A model generated the notes under the pieces. It saw nothing but the letters and a program-made list of their open reading frames with translations. It was not told where the DNA came from and did not search any database. Shown here piece after piece: positions 43,072-52,422 of a DNA stretch of 64,000 bases (positions are counted from its first letter, which is position 1; each line of letters begins with the position of its first letter). The stretch covers positions 62,001-126,000 of the forward strand of contig JAQXLY010000028.1 of assembly GCA_029012365.1 (NCBI GenBank), read 5' to 3'. Source of the DNA: Lachnospiraceae bacterium (lineage in GTDB: Bacteria; Bacillota; Clostridia; Lachnospirales; Lachnospiraceae). The position numbers and the translations under genes are program-made.

Positions 43072-43896
43072 TTACAATTCTTTTAAATACTCCTCAAAAC
43101 AGACTCCGTCGGTTTTCGGCAAATCAAGCTCCATTGCGCGTTGCAATGCTTTTGCGATAAATCCGGAGGCATGACGCACCGCACATACTAAATCTACCCC
43201 GTTCACAACATCCCCCGCAATCACCGACGAGAAAACATCCCCCGTTCCGGAACGGCACGGCCCTACCTTATGTTCCTTTACCGTTACAACAGGTTTTCCC
43301 TTTTCGCAGACAAAATTTACCAAATCATCGCCGCGCTCAAGACCGGAAATCACGATTCTCTCCGGTCCCATTTTGCATAATACCTCACACAGCTCTACCA
43401 GTCTGTCATCCGTCATATCCGGATTATAATCGGTTCCTGTAAGGATGCATGCTTCCGTCAGGTTCGGAGTCAGGACATCCGCATACGGCACAAGTGATTT
43501 CATCCGCTCCGCCAGATCGGGTGAATAGGTGGGATATAATTTTCCGTAGTCCCCCATGACCGGGTCCATAACCACAACTGTATTCTGTTTCTTAAACTTT
43601 TTCAGAAAACGCTCCACGATAGATGTCTGCTCCGGCGAACCTAAAAAGCCGGTCAGAATACCGTTAAACCGTAAATCCAGCTTTGCCCATTCATCCATAT
43701 ATGCATTCATGTGTTCCGTATAGTCTGTATAATAGAAGCTTTCAAACCCCGTATGATTTGAAAAAACAGAAGTCGGCAACGGGCAGCATTGAATTTTCAT
43801 TGCGGAAATAATCGGCAGCGATACAGCTATGGAACAGCGTCCAAAGCCGCAGAAATCATTGATAACCGCAATTTTTTTCTGATGATTGTGTGACAC
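43072..43896 (-). CDS. pdxY: Pyridoxal/pyridoxamine kinase
   Basis: 274-residue ribokinase-fold enzyme phosphorylating B6 vitamers (pyridoxal, pyridoxamine, pyridoxine). GTG start with GGAGGG upstream. INDFCGFGRCSIAVSLPIIS, FNGILTGFLGS, VVVMDPVMGDYGKLY, LTPNLTEACILTG and the anion hole GPCRSGTGDVFSSVIAGD. It follows the BMP ABC importer by 37 bp and precedes the ECF S-component by 20 bp, suggesting a salvage unit. ThiD-type hydroxymethylpyrimidine kinase is a possible alternative. Confidence 0.87.
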   Translation of the reverse strand: MSHNHQKKIAVINDFCGFGRCSIAVSLPIISAMKIQCCPLPTSVFSNHTGFESFYYTDYTEHMNAYMDEWAKLDLRFNGILTGFLGSPEQTSIVERFLKKFKKQNTVVVMDPVMGDYGKLYPTYSPDLAERMKSLVPYADVLTPNLTEACILTGTDYNPDMTDDRLVELCEVLCKMGPERIVISGLERGDDLVNFVCEKGKPVVTVKEHKVGPCRSGTGDVFSSVIAGDVVNGVDLVCAVRHASGFIAKALQRAMELDLPKTDGVCFEEYLKEL

Positions 43897-43933
43897 CTGT
43901 ATTCACCCTCCTTGCTTTTCCGGATTAATTGCT

Positions 43934-44926
43934 CTATCTCTCTTCTCTGAAATATGCCAGACCGAGACTTGCCGGAGGCTGACTTTCGCGCTTTTTGCGA
44001 AGACTTACCGCGATAAGCACGATTATGGTTACCACATACGGTATCATCTGAATTAAGTCTGTTACATAGTTCGGCACCTTAAGACCGAGCATCGACGGCA
44101 GAAACTGATACAGCCAGTAAAGGATACCGAATAAATAAGCTCCCCATATTCCGTTTAACGGACGCCATGTCGTAAAGATTACAAGGGCAAGAGCAAGCCA
44201 GCCGAGAGCTTCAATCTGCCCCGTTGTTGCCCAGATTCCCTGATTATAGTCTAACACATAGTACAGACCGCCGATACCGGAAATTCCTGCGCCGATACAG
44301 GTGGCAAGATATTTATATTTTGTGACGTTGATCCCCGCCGCGTCTGCCGTTGCCGGATTTTCGCCTACAGCACGGAGATTCAGTCCGACCTTGGTTTTAT
44401 TAAGTACAATGTGCAAAGCTATGGCAAGCGCAATGGCTGCATATGCGAGAAAGCCATAGCCGAACAGCATCTCGCCGACCGGTCCGAGCTTTTCGGAAAG
44501 AACCGGTATCTTTGCCGAAAATGCCTTGTTGGCAAGCGGTGCGGCAGTATAGCTGGCACCATTTAAAATATAGACACCGAAGAAATTCGCCACACCCATA
44601 CCGAAGGTCGTAAGAGCAAGTCCGGTTACATTCTGATTCGCCCTCAGGGTAATCGTCAGAAAGCTGAAAATCAGCCCGCCTGCCATCGAAGCCAGAATAC
44701 AACAAACGAGAGCAAGTAAAATGCACACAATTCCGCTTGGGTTTGTGGCATTCTTCTCATAAAAATAAGCACTGGCAAAGCCGGCAAAGCCGCCCAGATA
44801 CATAATTCCCGGAACACCGAGATTTAAATTACCCGACTTTTCCGTAACGGTTTCACCCATTGCACCATACATTATAATCGTACCGAAGGCTACGGCACGG
44901 AGAATCCAAGAAACAAACACGCTCAT
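43934..44926 (-). CDS. BMP-family ABC transporter permease 2
   Basis: 330-residue inner-membrane permease with about eight helices, of the NupQ/YufQ type: MYGAMGETVTEKSGNLNLGVPG, then LRAVGENPATADAAGINVTKYK (coupling loop, EAA-like). One-base overlap with the first permease gene. It pairs with that permease, with the double ATPase at 46025-47569 and with the lipoprotein BmpA to import nucleosides or similar. Confidence 0.93.
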   Translation of the reverse strand: MSVFVSWILRAVAFGTIIMYGAMGETVTEKSGNLNLGVPGIMYLGGFAGFASAYFYEKNATNPSGIVCILLALVCCILASMAGGLIFSFLTITLRANQNVTGLALTTFGMGVANFFGVYILNGASYTAAPLANKAFSAKIPVLSEKLGPVGEMLFGYGFLAYAAIALAIALHIVLNKTKVGLNLRAVGENPATADAAGINVTKYKYLATCIGAGISGIGGLYYVLDYNQGIWATTGQIEALGWLALALVIFTTWRPLNGIWGAYLFGILYWLYQFLPSMLGLKVPNYVTDLIQMIPYVVTIIVLIAVSLRKKRESQPPASLGLAYFREER

Positions 44927-46032
44927 TATTCCTGTACCTCCTTTGCTTTCTTACCGCGGAAAATCAGCTTATAATTTGCAAAAAACTCACTTCCGAGAAT
45001 AAAGAATAATATAACACCGGAAATAATGTCCGCCACATAATCGTTCAGACCGAATGCCGAGGAAATCTCACCGGCACCCATCTCAAGGAAAATCAGCAGA
45101 AACGAGATTAATACCATGGTAAATGTGTTAAATTTTGCCAGCCACGCCACAATAATCGCGGTAAAGCCTCTGCCTCCCGCAGTAGACACCGAAATTGTCT
45201 GATCACGTCCGCACACAAGCAGAAATCCGCACAAACCGCATATAGCACCGGAAAGTGTAACCGTACGGATTATTACCTTTTTAACATTAATACCCGCGTA
45301 ACGTGCCGTATTTTCCGATTCACCGACAACGCTGATTTCATAACCCTGCTTCGTATATTTCAGATAAAAATACATCGCAAAGGTGAAAACAAGCACTACC
45401 AGAATATTAATCGTATACCGTTCTCCGAAAATCGCCGGAAACCATCCGATTTTCGTCTTCATATTCAGCTTACCGAGACTGGATGCCTGTCCGCGCAAAA
45501 TAGTAACGGCACAGGCAACAATGCTCGTAGCAACATAGTTCATCATAAGTGTAAACAAGGTTTCGTTTGTTTTCCAGTGAGCTTTAAAGAAGGCAGGCAA
45601 AAACGCCCACAACGCACCTGCCAGTATACTGGTTACAAGCATCACAAGAAACAGTACCACTGTCGGTACTTTATCCCCTACATACACCATAACAAGTGCC
45701 GTAGCCAGTCCCCCCATCAGAATCTGGCCCTCCGCACCGATATTCCAGAACTTCATCTTAAACACCGGTGCCAGTGCGATTCCCACTAAAAGCAGCCCCG
45801 CAATATCACGGATTGCCCAGGAAAAACGCATACGGTTTCCAAACGTACCTTGAAACATCACGCCGTAAACCGAAAACGGATTAAGTCCTGTTACGAGAAA
45901 GATAAACAAAGCATCTACAATGAGTGCCGCAAAAATTGATATCGCAATCGTTAACAATCGCGTGCTTCTCTTTACGCCGTCCCGCTTTACTATACGCAAA
46001 AACGGTTCTTTTACCGTCATCCCTTTACTCAT
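44926..46032 (-). CDS. BMP-family ABC transporter permease 1
   Basis: 368-residue permease (NupP/YufP type). The ATG at 46032, eight bases after GGGAGG, overlaps the ATPase stop and is preferred over the GTG at 46038. Ten or so helices; FWNIGAEGQILMGGLATALV and VVGESENTARYAGINVKK (coupling loop) are typical. Confidence 0.93.
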   Translation of the reverse strand: MSKGMTVKEPFLRIVKRDGVKRSTRLLTIAISIFAALIVDALFIFLVTGLNPFSVYGVMFQGTFGNRMRFSWAIRDIAGLLLVGIALAPVFKMKFWNIGAEGQILMGGLATALVMVYVGDKVPTVVLFLVMLVTSILAGALWAFLPAFFKAHWKTNETLFTLMMNYVATSIVACAVTILRGQASSLGKLNMKTKIGWFPAIFGERYTINILVVLVFTFAMYFYLKYTKQGYEISVVGESENTARYAGINVKKVIIRTVTLSGAICGLCGFLLVCGRDQTISVSTAGGRGFTAIIVAWLAKFNTFTMVLISFLLIFLEMGAGEISSAFGLNDYVADIISGVILFFILGSEFFANYKLIFRGKKAKEVQE

Positions 46033-47569
46033 TTGCACTACCTCCCGTCACCGTATTCACCGTGGTCATCAGCCTTCCCACTTCTTCCTTTGTTGTAGTG
46101 CGGCCATCCAGAAGACCTGTCACCTGACCGCCGCAGAGCACCAGAATACGGTCACACAGTGCCAGAAGCACGTCCAAATCTTCACCGACATAAATCACTG
46201 CAACTCCCTTTTCCTTCTGTTCGTTTAACAAATGGTAAATCGTATAGGAGGTATTGATATCAAGCCCTCTCACCGCATATGCCGTCATCAGCACTACCGG
46301 CGACTCCGCTATTTCACGTCCTACCAGCACCTTCTGTACATTACCGCCGGAGAGTCTTGATACCGGCGTGGAGATTCCCGGCGTTACCACTCCGAGACTG
46401 TCCTTAATCTGCTCCGCCAAAAGCTTAGGACTTTTCCTGTCTAACATAAAAAGCCTTCCGCTTTCATAGCTTTTCAGCATCATATTGTCGGCCATTCCCA
46501 TAGAGCCTACAAGTCCCATGCCGAGGCGGTCCTCCGGAACAAAGGAAAGGTGAACTCCTGCCTGTCTGATTGCCTTCGGCGTCTTTCCGAGAAGCTCTAC
46601 TCCGTCTGTCTCGAAAGGAGGGAAAAACTGCACACTGCTCCCGCCCTCGGTATGCTGCAGACCGGCAATCGCTTCTAAGAGCTCCTTCTGACCGTTGCCG
46701 GAAACCCCGGCAATTCCTAAAATCTCGCCGCCGTATACATCAAAAGACACGTTGTTAAGCATCTTGATTCCGTCGCTGTTTACAACCGTCAGATGATTAA
46801 TATCAAGACGTTTTACCCGGTTCTTTGCTTCCGGGCGTTCAATATTTAACTCAACCTTCTTCCCGACCATCATTTCCGTCAGCAAATCCACACTTGCCTC
46901 CGAAGTCGGTACAGCACCCACATATTCGCCCTTCCTGAGAATTGCCACACGGTCGGATACGGAAAGCACCTCCTGCAGCTTATGGGTGATAATAATAATA
47001 GCCTTGCCGTCCTTTTGCATATTCCGGATAACTTCAAAAAGCTTCTCCGTTTCCTGCGGCGTAAGCACTGCTGTCGGTTCATCCAGAATCAGAATATCAA
47101 CCTCACGGTACAACACCTTGACAATTTCCAGGGTCTGCTTTTGAGAAACACTCATAGTATAAACCTTCTGGTCCAAATCCAGTTCAAAATGATATCTGTC
47201 ACAGATTTCTCTTGCGCGTTCCTTTACCTTTTTTAAATCAAAGCGTTCCGATTTTTCAAGCCCAAGTGCAATATTTTCCGTCGCCGTGAAAACATCCACC
47301 AGCTTAAAATGCTGATGAACCATACCGATTCCAAGCTCAAACGCATCCCTCGGAGAATGAATCTCCACCGGTTTTCCGTCCACAAAAATCTGACCGGAAT
47401 CCTGATAATAAATACCTGCAAGCATATTCATCAGTGTGGTCTTACCGCTCCCGTTTTCCCCAAGAACCGATAATATCTCACCGCGGTAAACCTCCATTGT
47501 TACATCCTTATTTGCTACTACCTGTCCAAATGTCTTGGTTACATTTTTAAACTGAATCGCGCATTCCAC
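46025..47569 (-). CDS. BMP-family ABC transporter ATP-binding protein
   Basis: 514-residue duplicated ATPase (YufO-like): first cassette Walker A GENGSGKTTLMN, Walker B VDILILDEPTAVL; second cassette with GVSGNGQKELLEA, LSGGNVQKVLVGR. In the second cassette Walker B reads SPVVLMTAYAVRGLDI, without the usual Asp-Glu, typical of these sugar/nucleoside-type double ATPases where one site is degenerate. GTG start. Stop overlaps the permease start by 8 bp. Confidence 0.94.
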   Translation of the reverse strand: MECAIQFKNVTKTFGQVVANKDVTMEVYRGEILSVLGENGSGKTTLMNMLAGIYYQDSGQIFVDGKPVEIHSPRDAFELGIGMVHQHFKLVDVFTATENIALGLEKSERFDLKKVKERAREICDRYHFELDLDQKVYTMSVSQKQTLEIVKVLYREVDILILDEPTAVLTPQETEKLFEVIRNMQKDGKAIIIITHKLQEVLSVSDRVAILRKGEYVGAVPTSEASVDLLTEMMVGKKVELNIERPEAKNRVKRLDINHLTVVNSDGIKMLNNVSFDVYGGEILGIAGVSGNGQKELLEAIAGLQHTEGGSSVQFFPPFETDGVELLGKTPKAIRQAGVHLSFVPEDRLGMGLVGSMGMADNMMLKSYESGRLFMLDRKSPKLLAEQIKDSLGVVTPGISTPVSRLSGGNVQKVLVGREIAESPVVLMTAYAVRGLDINTSYTIYHLLNEQKEKGVAVIYVGEDLDVLLALCDRILVLCGGQVTGLLDGRTTTKEEVGRLMTTVNTVTGGSANE

Positions 47570-47621
47570 TTAGGACATGTCCCCCTTTTCTCAAACTATT
47601 ACTTATTCCGTAAAGTAAGAC

Positions 47622-47644
47622 AAGGGGAGTCATAAACTCCCCTT
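47622..47644 (-). other. Intercistronic hairpin between bmpA and the ATPase gene
   Basis: AAGGGGAGT-CATAA-ACTCCCCTT, a perfect 9-bp stem without a U-tract. Such stems often stabilise the upstream message and let the binding protein accumulate over the membrane parts. Confidence 0.6.
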
Positions 47645-47690
47645 AGAAGTCCAGCTTCTGCTGAACATATCTTAATTTTCTTCTAAACAA

Positions 47691-48986
47691 TTATTCTGCC
47701 TGGGCAGCATCTTCTACAATGCCGTCGATACGAATTGAGAAGTACGGTGCACTACGGAAATCAGACTCTGCAAAAGCGCCATCCTTGATACACTCTACTA
47801 CTTCGCCCTCGTAAATTGCAGTCATGGTTGCAAAATCCATAAAGGACAAATCAACCTTACAGCTCGTCACCTTACCGTCTGCATCGGTCTCAACCGTGCA
47901 GGTATTCTGCGGAGCACTTACGGTAAAGCTGTTTGTATCAAACACCTTTAAAGAACCGTCCTTTAACTTAGCCTCAACATCAGCAACATACTCAGCGGTA
48001 CCTGCTGCACAGGAGGTACCGAGCTTCGTAATTCCAACGGCATCCTTTGTGTAGCCTTCTGACCAGTTTACCGGAACTTCCTTTCCGTCCATAGCTGCCT
48101 TGAATGCTTCGGTGTAGTAAGCAGCCCAGTTGTTTGTTGCAGAGGTCAGTGCCGCATTCGGAGCAGTCTCAAGCATATCAACGTTGTAGCCTACGGAATA
48201 GCAGATTCTACCGTTATTAAGAAGCTTCTCGGTTGCAGCCGGAGCACCGGTGGAGTCCGCATGCTGACCGATAATTACACAGCCGTTTGCGATGAGTGCT
48301 TCCGCAGCAGCAGCTTCCTTATCAATATCAAACCATGAATTAGTGTACTTTACTTCCATTACTACATTCGGCATTACACTCTTGATACCAAGATAGAATG
48401 CTGTGTAACCGGAAACTACCTCGGCATAGTTAAATGCACCGACATAACCGATCTTAATGTTGCCGTCTGCGTCAAAGCTGTCTGCCTGAGTAGAAGCGGT
48501 AAGCGTACCGTTCTCAACCAGCTCCTTTAACTTAAGACCTGCAACCACACCGGATACATAACGGGACTCATATATTCTGGTAAACGCATTTTTTAAGTTA
48601 TCAACACCGGAAATTGCTGCGAAGTCACCTGTCATGGCAATGAAGGTAACATCGGAAAACTCTTCCGCAGCCTGAACCATGTATGTCTGATGACCGTAGC
48701 TGTTGGAAACAATCACGTCACACCCGGATGCAACTAAATCGCTGGCTGCATCATAGCATTTGGAATCCTCTGTTACCTTATACTTCCAGATGATATCCTT
48801 TTCAGCGATGTTAAGGGACTTAGCAGCCTCCTTAATACCGTTCATATGTGCGGCGGTGTATCCTTCCGTATCGTCGCCGACCAAAATAACACCAACCTTA
48901 AAATCTCCGCCTTCATCCTTCTTGCCGCATGCGCCGATACAAAATACCATTGCGCAGATAAGCAGCAAACTCACTAATTTCTTCAT
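47691..48986 (-). CDS. bmpA: BMP-family substrate-binding lipoprotein
   Basis: 431-residue extracytoplasmic binding lipoprotein. Signal peptide MKKLVSLLLICAMVFCIGAC with lipobox IGAC. Core resembles the BmpA/Med fold: FKVGVILVGDDTEGYTAAHMNGI, DVIVSNSYGHQTYMVQAAEEF, CVIIGQHADSTGAPAATEKLL. Family members bind nucleosides (purine riboside-type) and a minority other small molecules. First gene of an operon with the ATPase and two permeases, then pdxY and others. GGAGGATATGAGAA precedes the ATG. Confidence 0.93.
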   Translation of the reverse strand: MKKLVSLLLICAMVFCIGACGKKDEGGDFKVGVILVGDDTEGYTAAHMNGIKEAAKSLNIAEKDIIWKYKVTEDSKCYDAASDLVASGCDVIVSNSYGHQTYMVQAAEEFSDVTFIAMTGDFAAISGVDNLKNAFTRIYESRYVSGVVAGLKLKELVENGTLTASTQADSFDADGNIKIGYVGAFNYAEVVSGYTAFYLGIKSVMPNVVMEVKYTNSWFDIDKEAAAAEALIANGCVIIGQHADSTGAPAATEKLLNNGRICYSVGYNVDMLETAPNAALTSATNNWAAYYTEAFKAAMDGKEVPVNWSEGYTKDAVGITKLGTSCAAGTAEYVADVEAKLKDGSLKVFDTNSFTVSAPQNTCTVETDADGKVTSCKVDLSFMDFATMTAIYEGEVVECIKDGAFAESDFRSAPYFSIRIDGIVEDAAQAE

Positions 48987-49036
48987 TTCTCATATCCTCC
49001 TGTTTTGTAAAAATGTCCTATGACAATTACACGTGC

Positions 49037-49065
49037 ATTATATAATACTGCGTATAAAAATGCAA
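49037..49065 (-). promoter_or_regulatory. Promoter of the bmpA operon
   Basis: Minus strand TTGCAT, 17-bp spacer, perfect TATAAT, about 45 bp before bmpA and 20 bp after the MATE gene stop. No purine-type riboswitch is visible in the short leader. Confidence 0.8.
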
Positions 49066-49084
49066 GCAAAAATTTCATACCGGC

Positions 49085-50449
49085 TTATTGTTGCCTTACT
49101 ACCGACTTTCCTTTCCAGCTTCCGCGCCTCCAGCGCACAAGCATAATAATTCCCCTCAGGCACTCATCCGCAGCGGTACCGAGGAAAACTCCTCCTATTC
49201 CGAGGGAAAGCAGGACACCGAAGCTGTAACCTACAGTGATTCCGCAGCCCCACATACTGACCAGCCCCATTAATACCGGGAACAGCACATCTCCCGCCGC
49301 CTTCATGCTTCCGATGACAACAAGATTTGTAGTTCTGCCGACTTCCAAAAGGATTCCGACTGCCAGTACCTGCTGCACAAGCGGCACTACCTCCGGATTC
49401 GGTGTAAAGATTTTTAAAGTCCACGGACAAAGCAGACAATTCAAAGCCGCGATACCGACCGCTACCGGCAATGAAGTACGAAGTGTCTTCATAACCCGCT
49501 TGTCTGCCGCATCCTCCCTGCCGGCACCTACCAGATGCCCCGTTACAATCTGGGTTGCCTGGGCGAGCGCATTTGAAAATACGACCGAGAAAGACATCAG
49601 CGTATTGCTGTACACCTTTGCATTGGAGGCAAGAGGTCCCATCGGAGTAATAAAAGAAAGCAGCACAAGCTGGTACATGGAATATGCCATGTTCTCTCCC
49701 GCAGACGGAATACCGATTTTCAGCATACGGAACAATATCTGACTCGGAAACGGATGAAGCGTTTTAAGTGATAATTTTCCTATTTTGTAACGGAAGAAAA
49801 TGAACAAAGAAACGGTAAGTGCCAGGACTCTCGCCGTAACCGTAGAAATCGCTACACCTGCCACTCCGAGGTTCAAAAACTTAAGCGGTCCGTATAAGAA
49901 CAGGTAATTTCCTATAATATTTACTCCATTGACCGCCAGTGAGATATACATGCCGACTCTTGTGTAGCCGTGACAGCGAAGAATCTGAACCATTACATTG
50001 TAACCGGCCTGTAAAAACAAAAATCCGCCTACAATCTTCATATATTTCACTGCATCCTCCACCTGACTGGCATCTACCTTTAACAGTCTCACAAACCCGT
50101 TGCCGAAGAAGCATACAATGAGACTGAGTATTATGCCTAACGTCAGATTGAATACAAATGACAGCGTATAAATCTGATTCATATTATCTGTTTTCTTCGC
50201 GCCCAGGTATTGTGCAACAACAACTCCGGTTGCTCCTGCAATTACATTAAACATAATAATAAATAAGAACATCATCTGATTGGCGATTCCTACCGCACCT
50301 ACCGCATTCTCGGAATAGCGGCTTAACATTACTGTATCTACATTATTTAAAAGAATATTTAACAGCAGTTCCACAAAAATCGGTCCTGCCAGCAATAACA
50401 TCGGTGTCTTTTCGTTTATCTCCAGTGTCCTTTGCTTTCCATGATTCAT
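49085..50449 (-). CDS. MATE-family efflux transporter
   Basis: 454-residue, twelve-helix multidrug/toxin extrusion protein of the NorM/DinF group: ILLNNVDTVMLSRYSENAVGAVGIANQMM and the repeat in the second half PVAVGIAALNCLLCPW. GGAGG precedes the ATG. Substrate unknown. Its promoter overlaps an inverted repeat, indicating regulation by a repressor encoded elsewhere. Confidence 0.93.
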   Translation of the reverse strand: MNHGKQRTLEINEKTPMLLLAGPIFVELLLNILLNNVDTVMLSRYSENAVGAVGIANQMMFLFIIMFNVIAGATGVVVAQYLGAKKTDNMNQIYTLSFVFNLTLGIILSLIVCFFGNGFVRLLKVDASQVEDAVKYMKIVGGFLFLQAGYNVMVQILRCHGYTRVGMYISLAVNGVNIIGNYLFLYGPLKFLNLGVAGVAISTVTARVLALTVSLFIFFRYKIGKLSLKTLHPFPSQILFRMLKIGIPSAGENMAYSMYQLVLLSFITPMGPLASNAKVYSNTLMSFSVVFSNALAQATQIVTGHLVGAGREDAADKRVMKTLRTSLPVAVGIAALNCLLCPWTLKIFTPNPEVVPLVQQVLAVGILLEVGRTTNLVVIGSMKAAGDVLFPVLMGLVSMWGCGITVGYSFGVLLSLGIGGVFLGTAADECLRGIIMLVRWRRGSWKGKSVVRQQ

Positions 50450-50538
50450 ATGTATCCGTCCTCCAGACCTTCCAATCCTTCACCTTCTGTCTTAAATCAG
50501 ACATGGTACGTTTATTACTCTTTCCGTTCATTTTCATT

Positions 50539-50567
50539 AATATACCGCAATTTGCATCTATATGCAA
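50539..50567 (-). promoter_or_regulatory. Promoter of the MATE gene with overlapping inverted repeat
   Basis: Minus strand TTGCAT, 17 bp, TATATT. Overlapping it: TTGCAT-CTAT-ATGCAA (50552-50567), with an extra ATGCAA at 50576-50581. Apart from this, the terminator at 50716-50769 and nothing else, 50450-50821 appears AT-rich and non-coding. Confidence 0.6.
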
Positions 50568-50715
50568 GTAAAAATATGCAAATATTTATATTATGCAGAT
50601 TTGTTCATTTTATTATATTTCAAATATTCCGCTGTTTCCCGGACTTTTTTTGTTATGCTTTTTCCTCGGCTTTTCGTTCATTTTCTTATGCTGTATCAAT
50701 TTATAAATGCACAAG

Positions 50716-50769
50716 AAAAAAGCGTCAGTGCACTTTCAGCTTACATTTTCTCTGTACACCGCGCTTTTT
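50716..50769 (-). terminator. Terminator of the 40-residue small protein gene
   Basis: Minus strand AAAAAGCG pairs with CGCTTTTTT; an inner GTGTAC/GTGCAC stem lies within. A T-run follows. Located about 50 bp downstream of the small gene stop. Confidence 0.65.
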
Positions 50770-50821
50770 CGGTTTAAAATCATTTTCCGTATGCCGTATC
50801 TATTCGTATCTTCATAATCGT

Positions 50822-50944
50822 TTATTCAAAATTATTTCCCGGATTTGTAATAAACCGTTCCATATCTTCTCTGGTATGCTGATTTCTGCTTGTTTCGATT
50901 ACCGCACGCTTCTCCTCATCGCTCATGGCGGCAAAACATTCCAT
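50822..50944 (-). CDS. Small protein of 40 residues
   Basis: Absent from the track because of length. ATG at 50944 with GAAAGGAGGGCA directly upstream, one of the strongest ribosome binding sites of the region. Translation starts MECFAAMSDEEKRAVIETS and ends TNPGNNFE: soluble, helical, charged; no signal peptide. A terminator follows at 50716-50769. I do not recognise the family. The strong site and terminator argue for a real gene; no clear promoter was found. Confidence 0.6.
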   Translation of the reverse strand: MECFAAMSDEEKRAVIETSRNQHTREDMERFITNPGNNFE

Positions 50945-51108
50945 TGCCCTCCTTTCCATTATTCCATGTCCGCAGAAAACTATTCCGAATCCTTAAAATA
51001 AAAAATCACATTTATCCATATCGTATCAACATTTTCCCATAGCAAAACACAGTAAAAGCAGATATACTTGAGGTATACTATCAACCCTTTCCTGAAAGGA
51101 GAAAAAGA

Positions 51109-52374
51109 ATGATTGCAAAAACACCGCCTATGGGCTGGAACAGCTGGGACTGCTACGGAGCAGCCGTAACCGAAGATATTGTAAAAGCAAATGCCGACTT
51201 TATGGCAGCCAATTTAAAGCAATACGGATGGGAATATGTCGTTGTTGACATCCAGTGGTACGAGCCTACCGCAGAGAGCCATTTCTATCACAACTTTACC
51301 GAGCTCTGTATGGATGAATACTCCAGACTTTTACCTGCCGTAAACCGTTTTCCGTCCTCTGCGGACGGGAAAGGCTTTGCCCCGCTCGCGGACTATGTCC
51401 ATTCTCTCGGATTAAAATTCGGTATTCATATTATGCGTGGTATTCCGCGTCAGGCAGTACACCAAAACACCGCTGTGAAAGGCAGCACCGTAACCGCCCG
51501 TCAGATTGCCGCACAAAGCAGCATCTGTGACTGGAATACGGACATGTACGGTGTAGACTGCACAAAGGACGGCGGACAGGCGTATTATGACAGCCTGTTC
51601 GAGCTGTATGCCTCATGGGGTGTCGATTTTGTAAAGGTAGATGACATCTGCCGCGGTTATCCGGTTGCGGAAGTGGAAGCCATCGCAAAGGCAATCAGGC
51701 ACTGTGGCAGAGACATTGTCCTTTCCCTCTCTCCGGGTCCTGCACGACTTGATATGGCAGAGCATATGAAGCAGCATGCCAATATGTGGCGCATCACCGA
51801 TGATTTCTGGGACCGCTGGGACCTGCTCTACAATATGTTCGAGCGTGCCGAAAAATGGTGCATCCATTCCGGTATCACAAGCGACCACGGGCATTGGCCG
51901 GATGCTGATATGCTGCCGATTGGACCGATTAATCAGGTATACGGAAAAGATAACCGCACAAAATTTACGAAGGATGAACAACGCACCATGCTTACCCTCT
52001 GGTGCATCATGCGTTCGCCTCTTATCATCGGCGGTGACATGACCGGATTTGACGACTTCACCATGAGCCTGTTAAACAATTCCGAATTGATTGAAGTATT
52101 ACAGCATTCCCACTCCGCTCATCCGCTCTTCCGTAAGAAGACGGAAACAGCCGAGACCTGTGCATGGATTTCTACTTATGAAAACGGAGACTTCTGCGTG
52201 GCTCTCTTTAACTTAGGTGAGTCGGAAGCAAACGTGACCGCCGTGCTTCCGTTCGGTGATGCCTACGATTGCTTTGATATCTGGAGCAGGCAAAAGACAG
52301 TTTCCGTAAACAAAGAAATCGGTACGGTTCTGCCGCCTCACGGATGTGCGATGTACCGCCTGAGCCGTCAATAA
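51109..52374 (+). CDS. GH27 alpha-galactosidase-type glycoside hydrolase
   Basis: 421 residues, no signal peptide, so cytoplasmic. GH27 TIM barrel: TPPMGWNSWDCYG at the start, nucleophile Asp in VDFVKVDDICRGYP near 188, acid/base Asp in MWRITDDFWDRWD near 245, and SDHGHWPDADML. C-terminal beta-sandwich to residue 421. The family includes alpha-galactosidases and beta-L-arabinopyranosidases. AAAGGAG precedes the ATG. First of three plus-strand genes acting on plant polysaccharide fragments. Confidence 0.93.
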   Translation: MIAKTPPMGWNSWDCYGAAVTEDIVKANADFMAANLKQYGWEYVVVDIQWYEPTAESHFYHNFTELCMDEYSRLLPAVNRFPSSADGKGFAPLADYVHSLGLKFGIHIMRGIPRQAVHQNTAVKGSTVTARQIAAQSSICDWNTDMYGVDCTKDGGQAYYDSLFELYASWGVDFVKVDDICRGYPVAEVEAIAKAIRHCGRDIVLSLSPGPARLDMAEHMKQHANMWRITDDFWDRWDLLYNMFERAEKWCIHSGITSDHGHWPDADMLPIGPINQVYGKDNRTKFTKDEQRTMLTLWCIMRSPLIIGGDMTGFDDFTMSLLNNSELIEVLQHSHSAHPLFRKKTETAETCAWISTYENGDFCVALFNLGESEANVTAVLPFGDAYDCFDIWSRQKTVSVNKEIGTVLPPHGCAMYRLSRQ

Positions 52375-52422
52375 CAAATCCGAAAAAATAACCTTTTTTG
52401 TAAAAATCCGAACATTAATTAG

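Noticed and set aside
50432-51001. 189-codon plus-strand ORF in the gap before GH27
   Set aside because: AT-rich, no ribosome binding site, runs across the MATE promoter, a terminator and the opposite-strand 40-codon gene.
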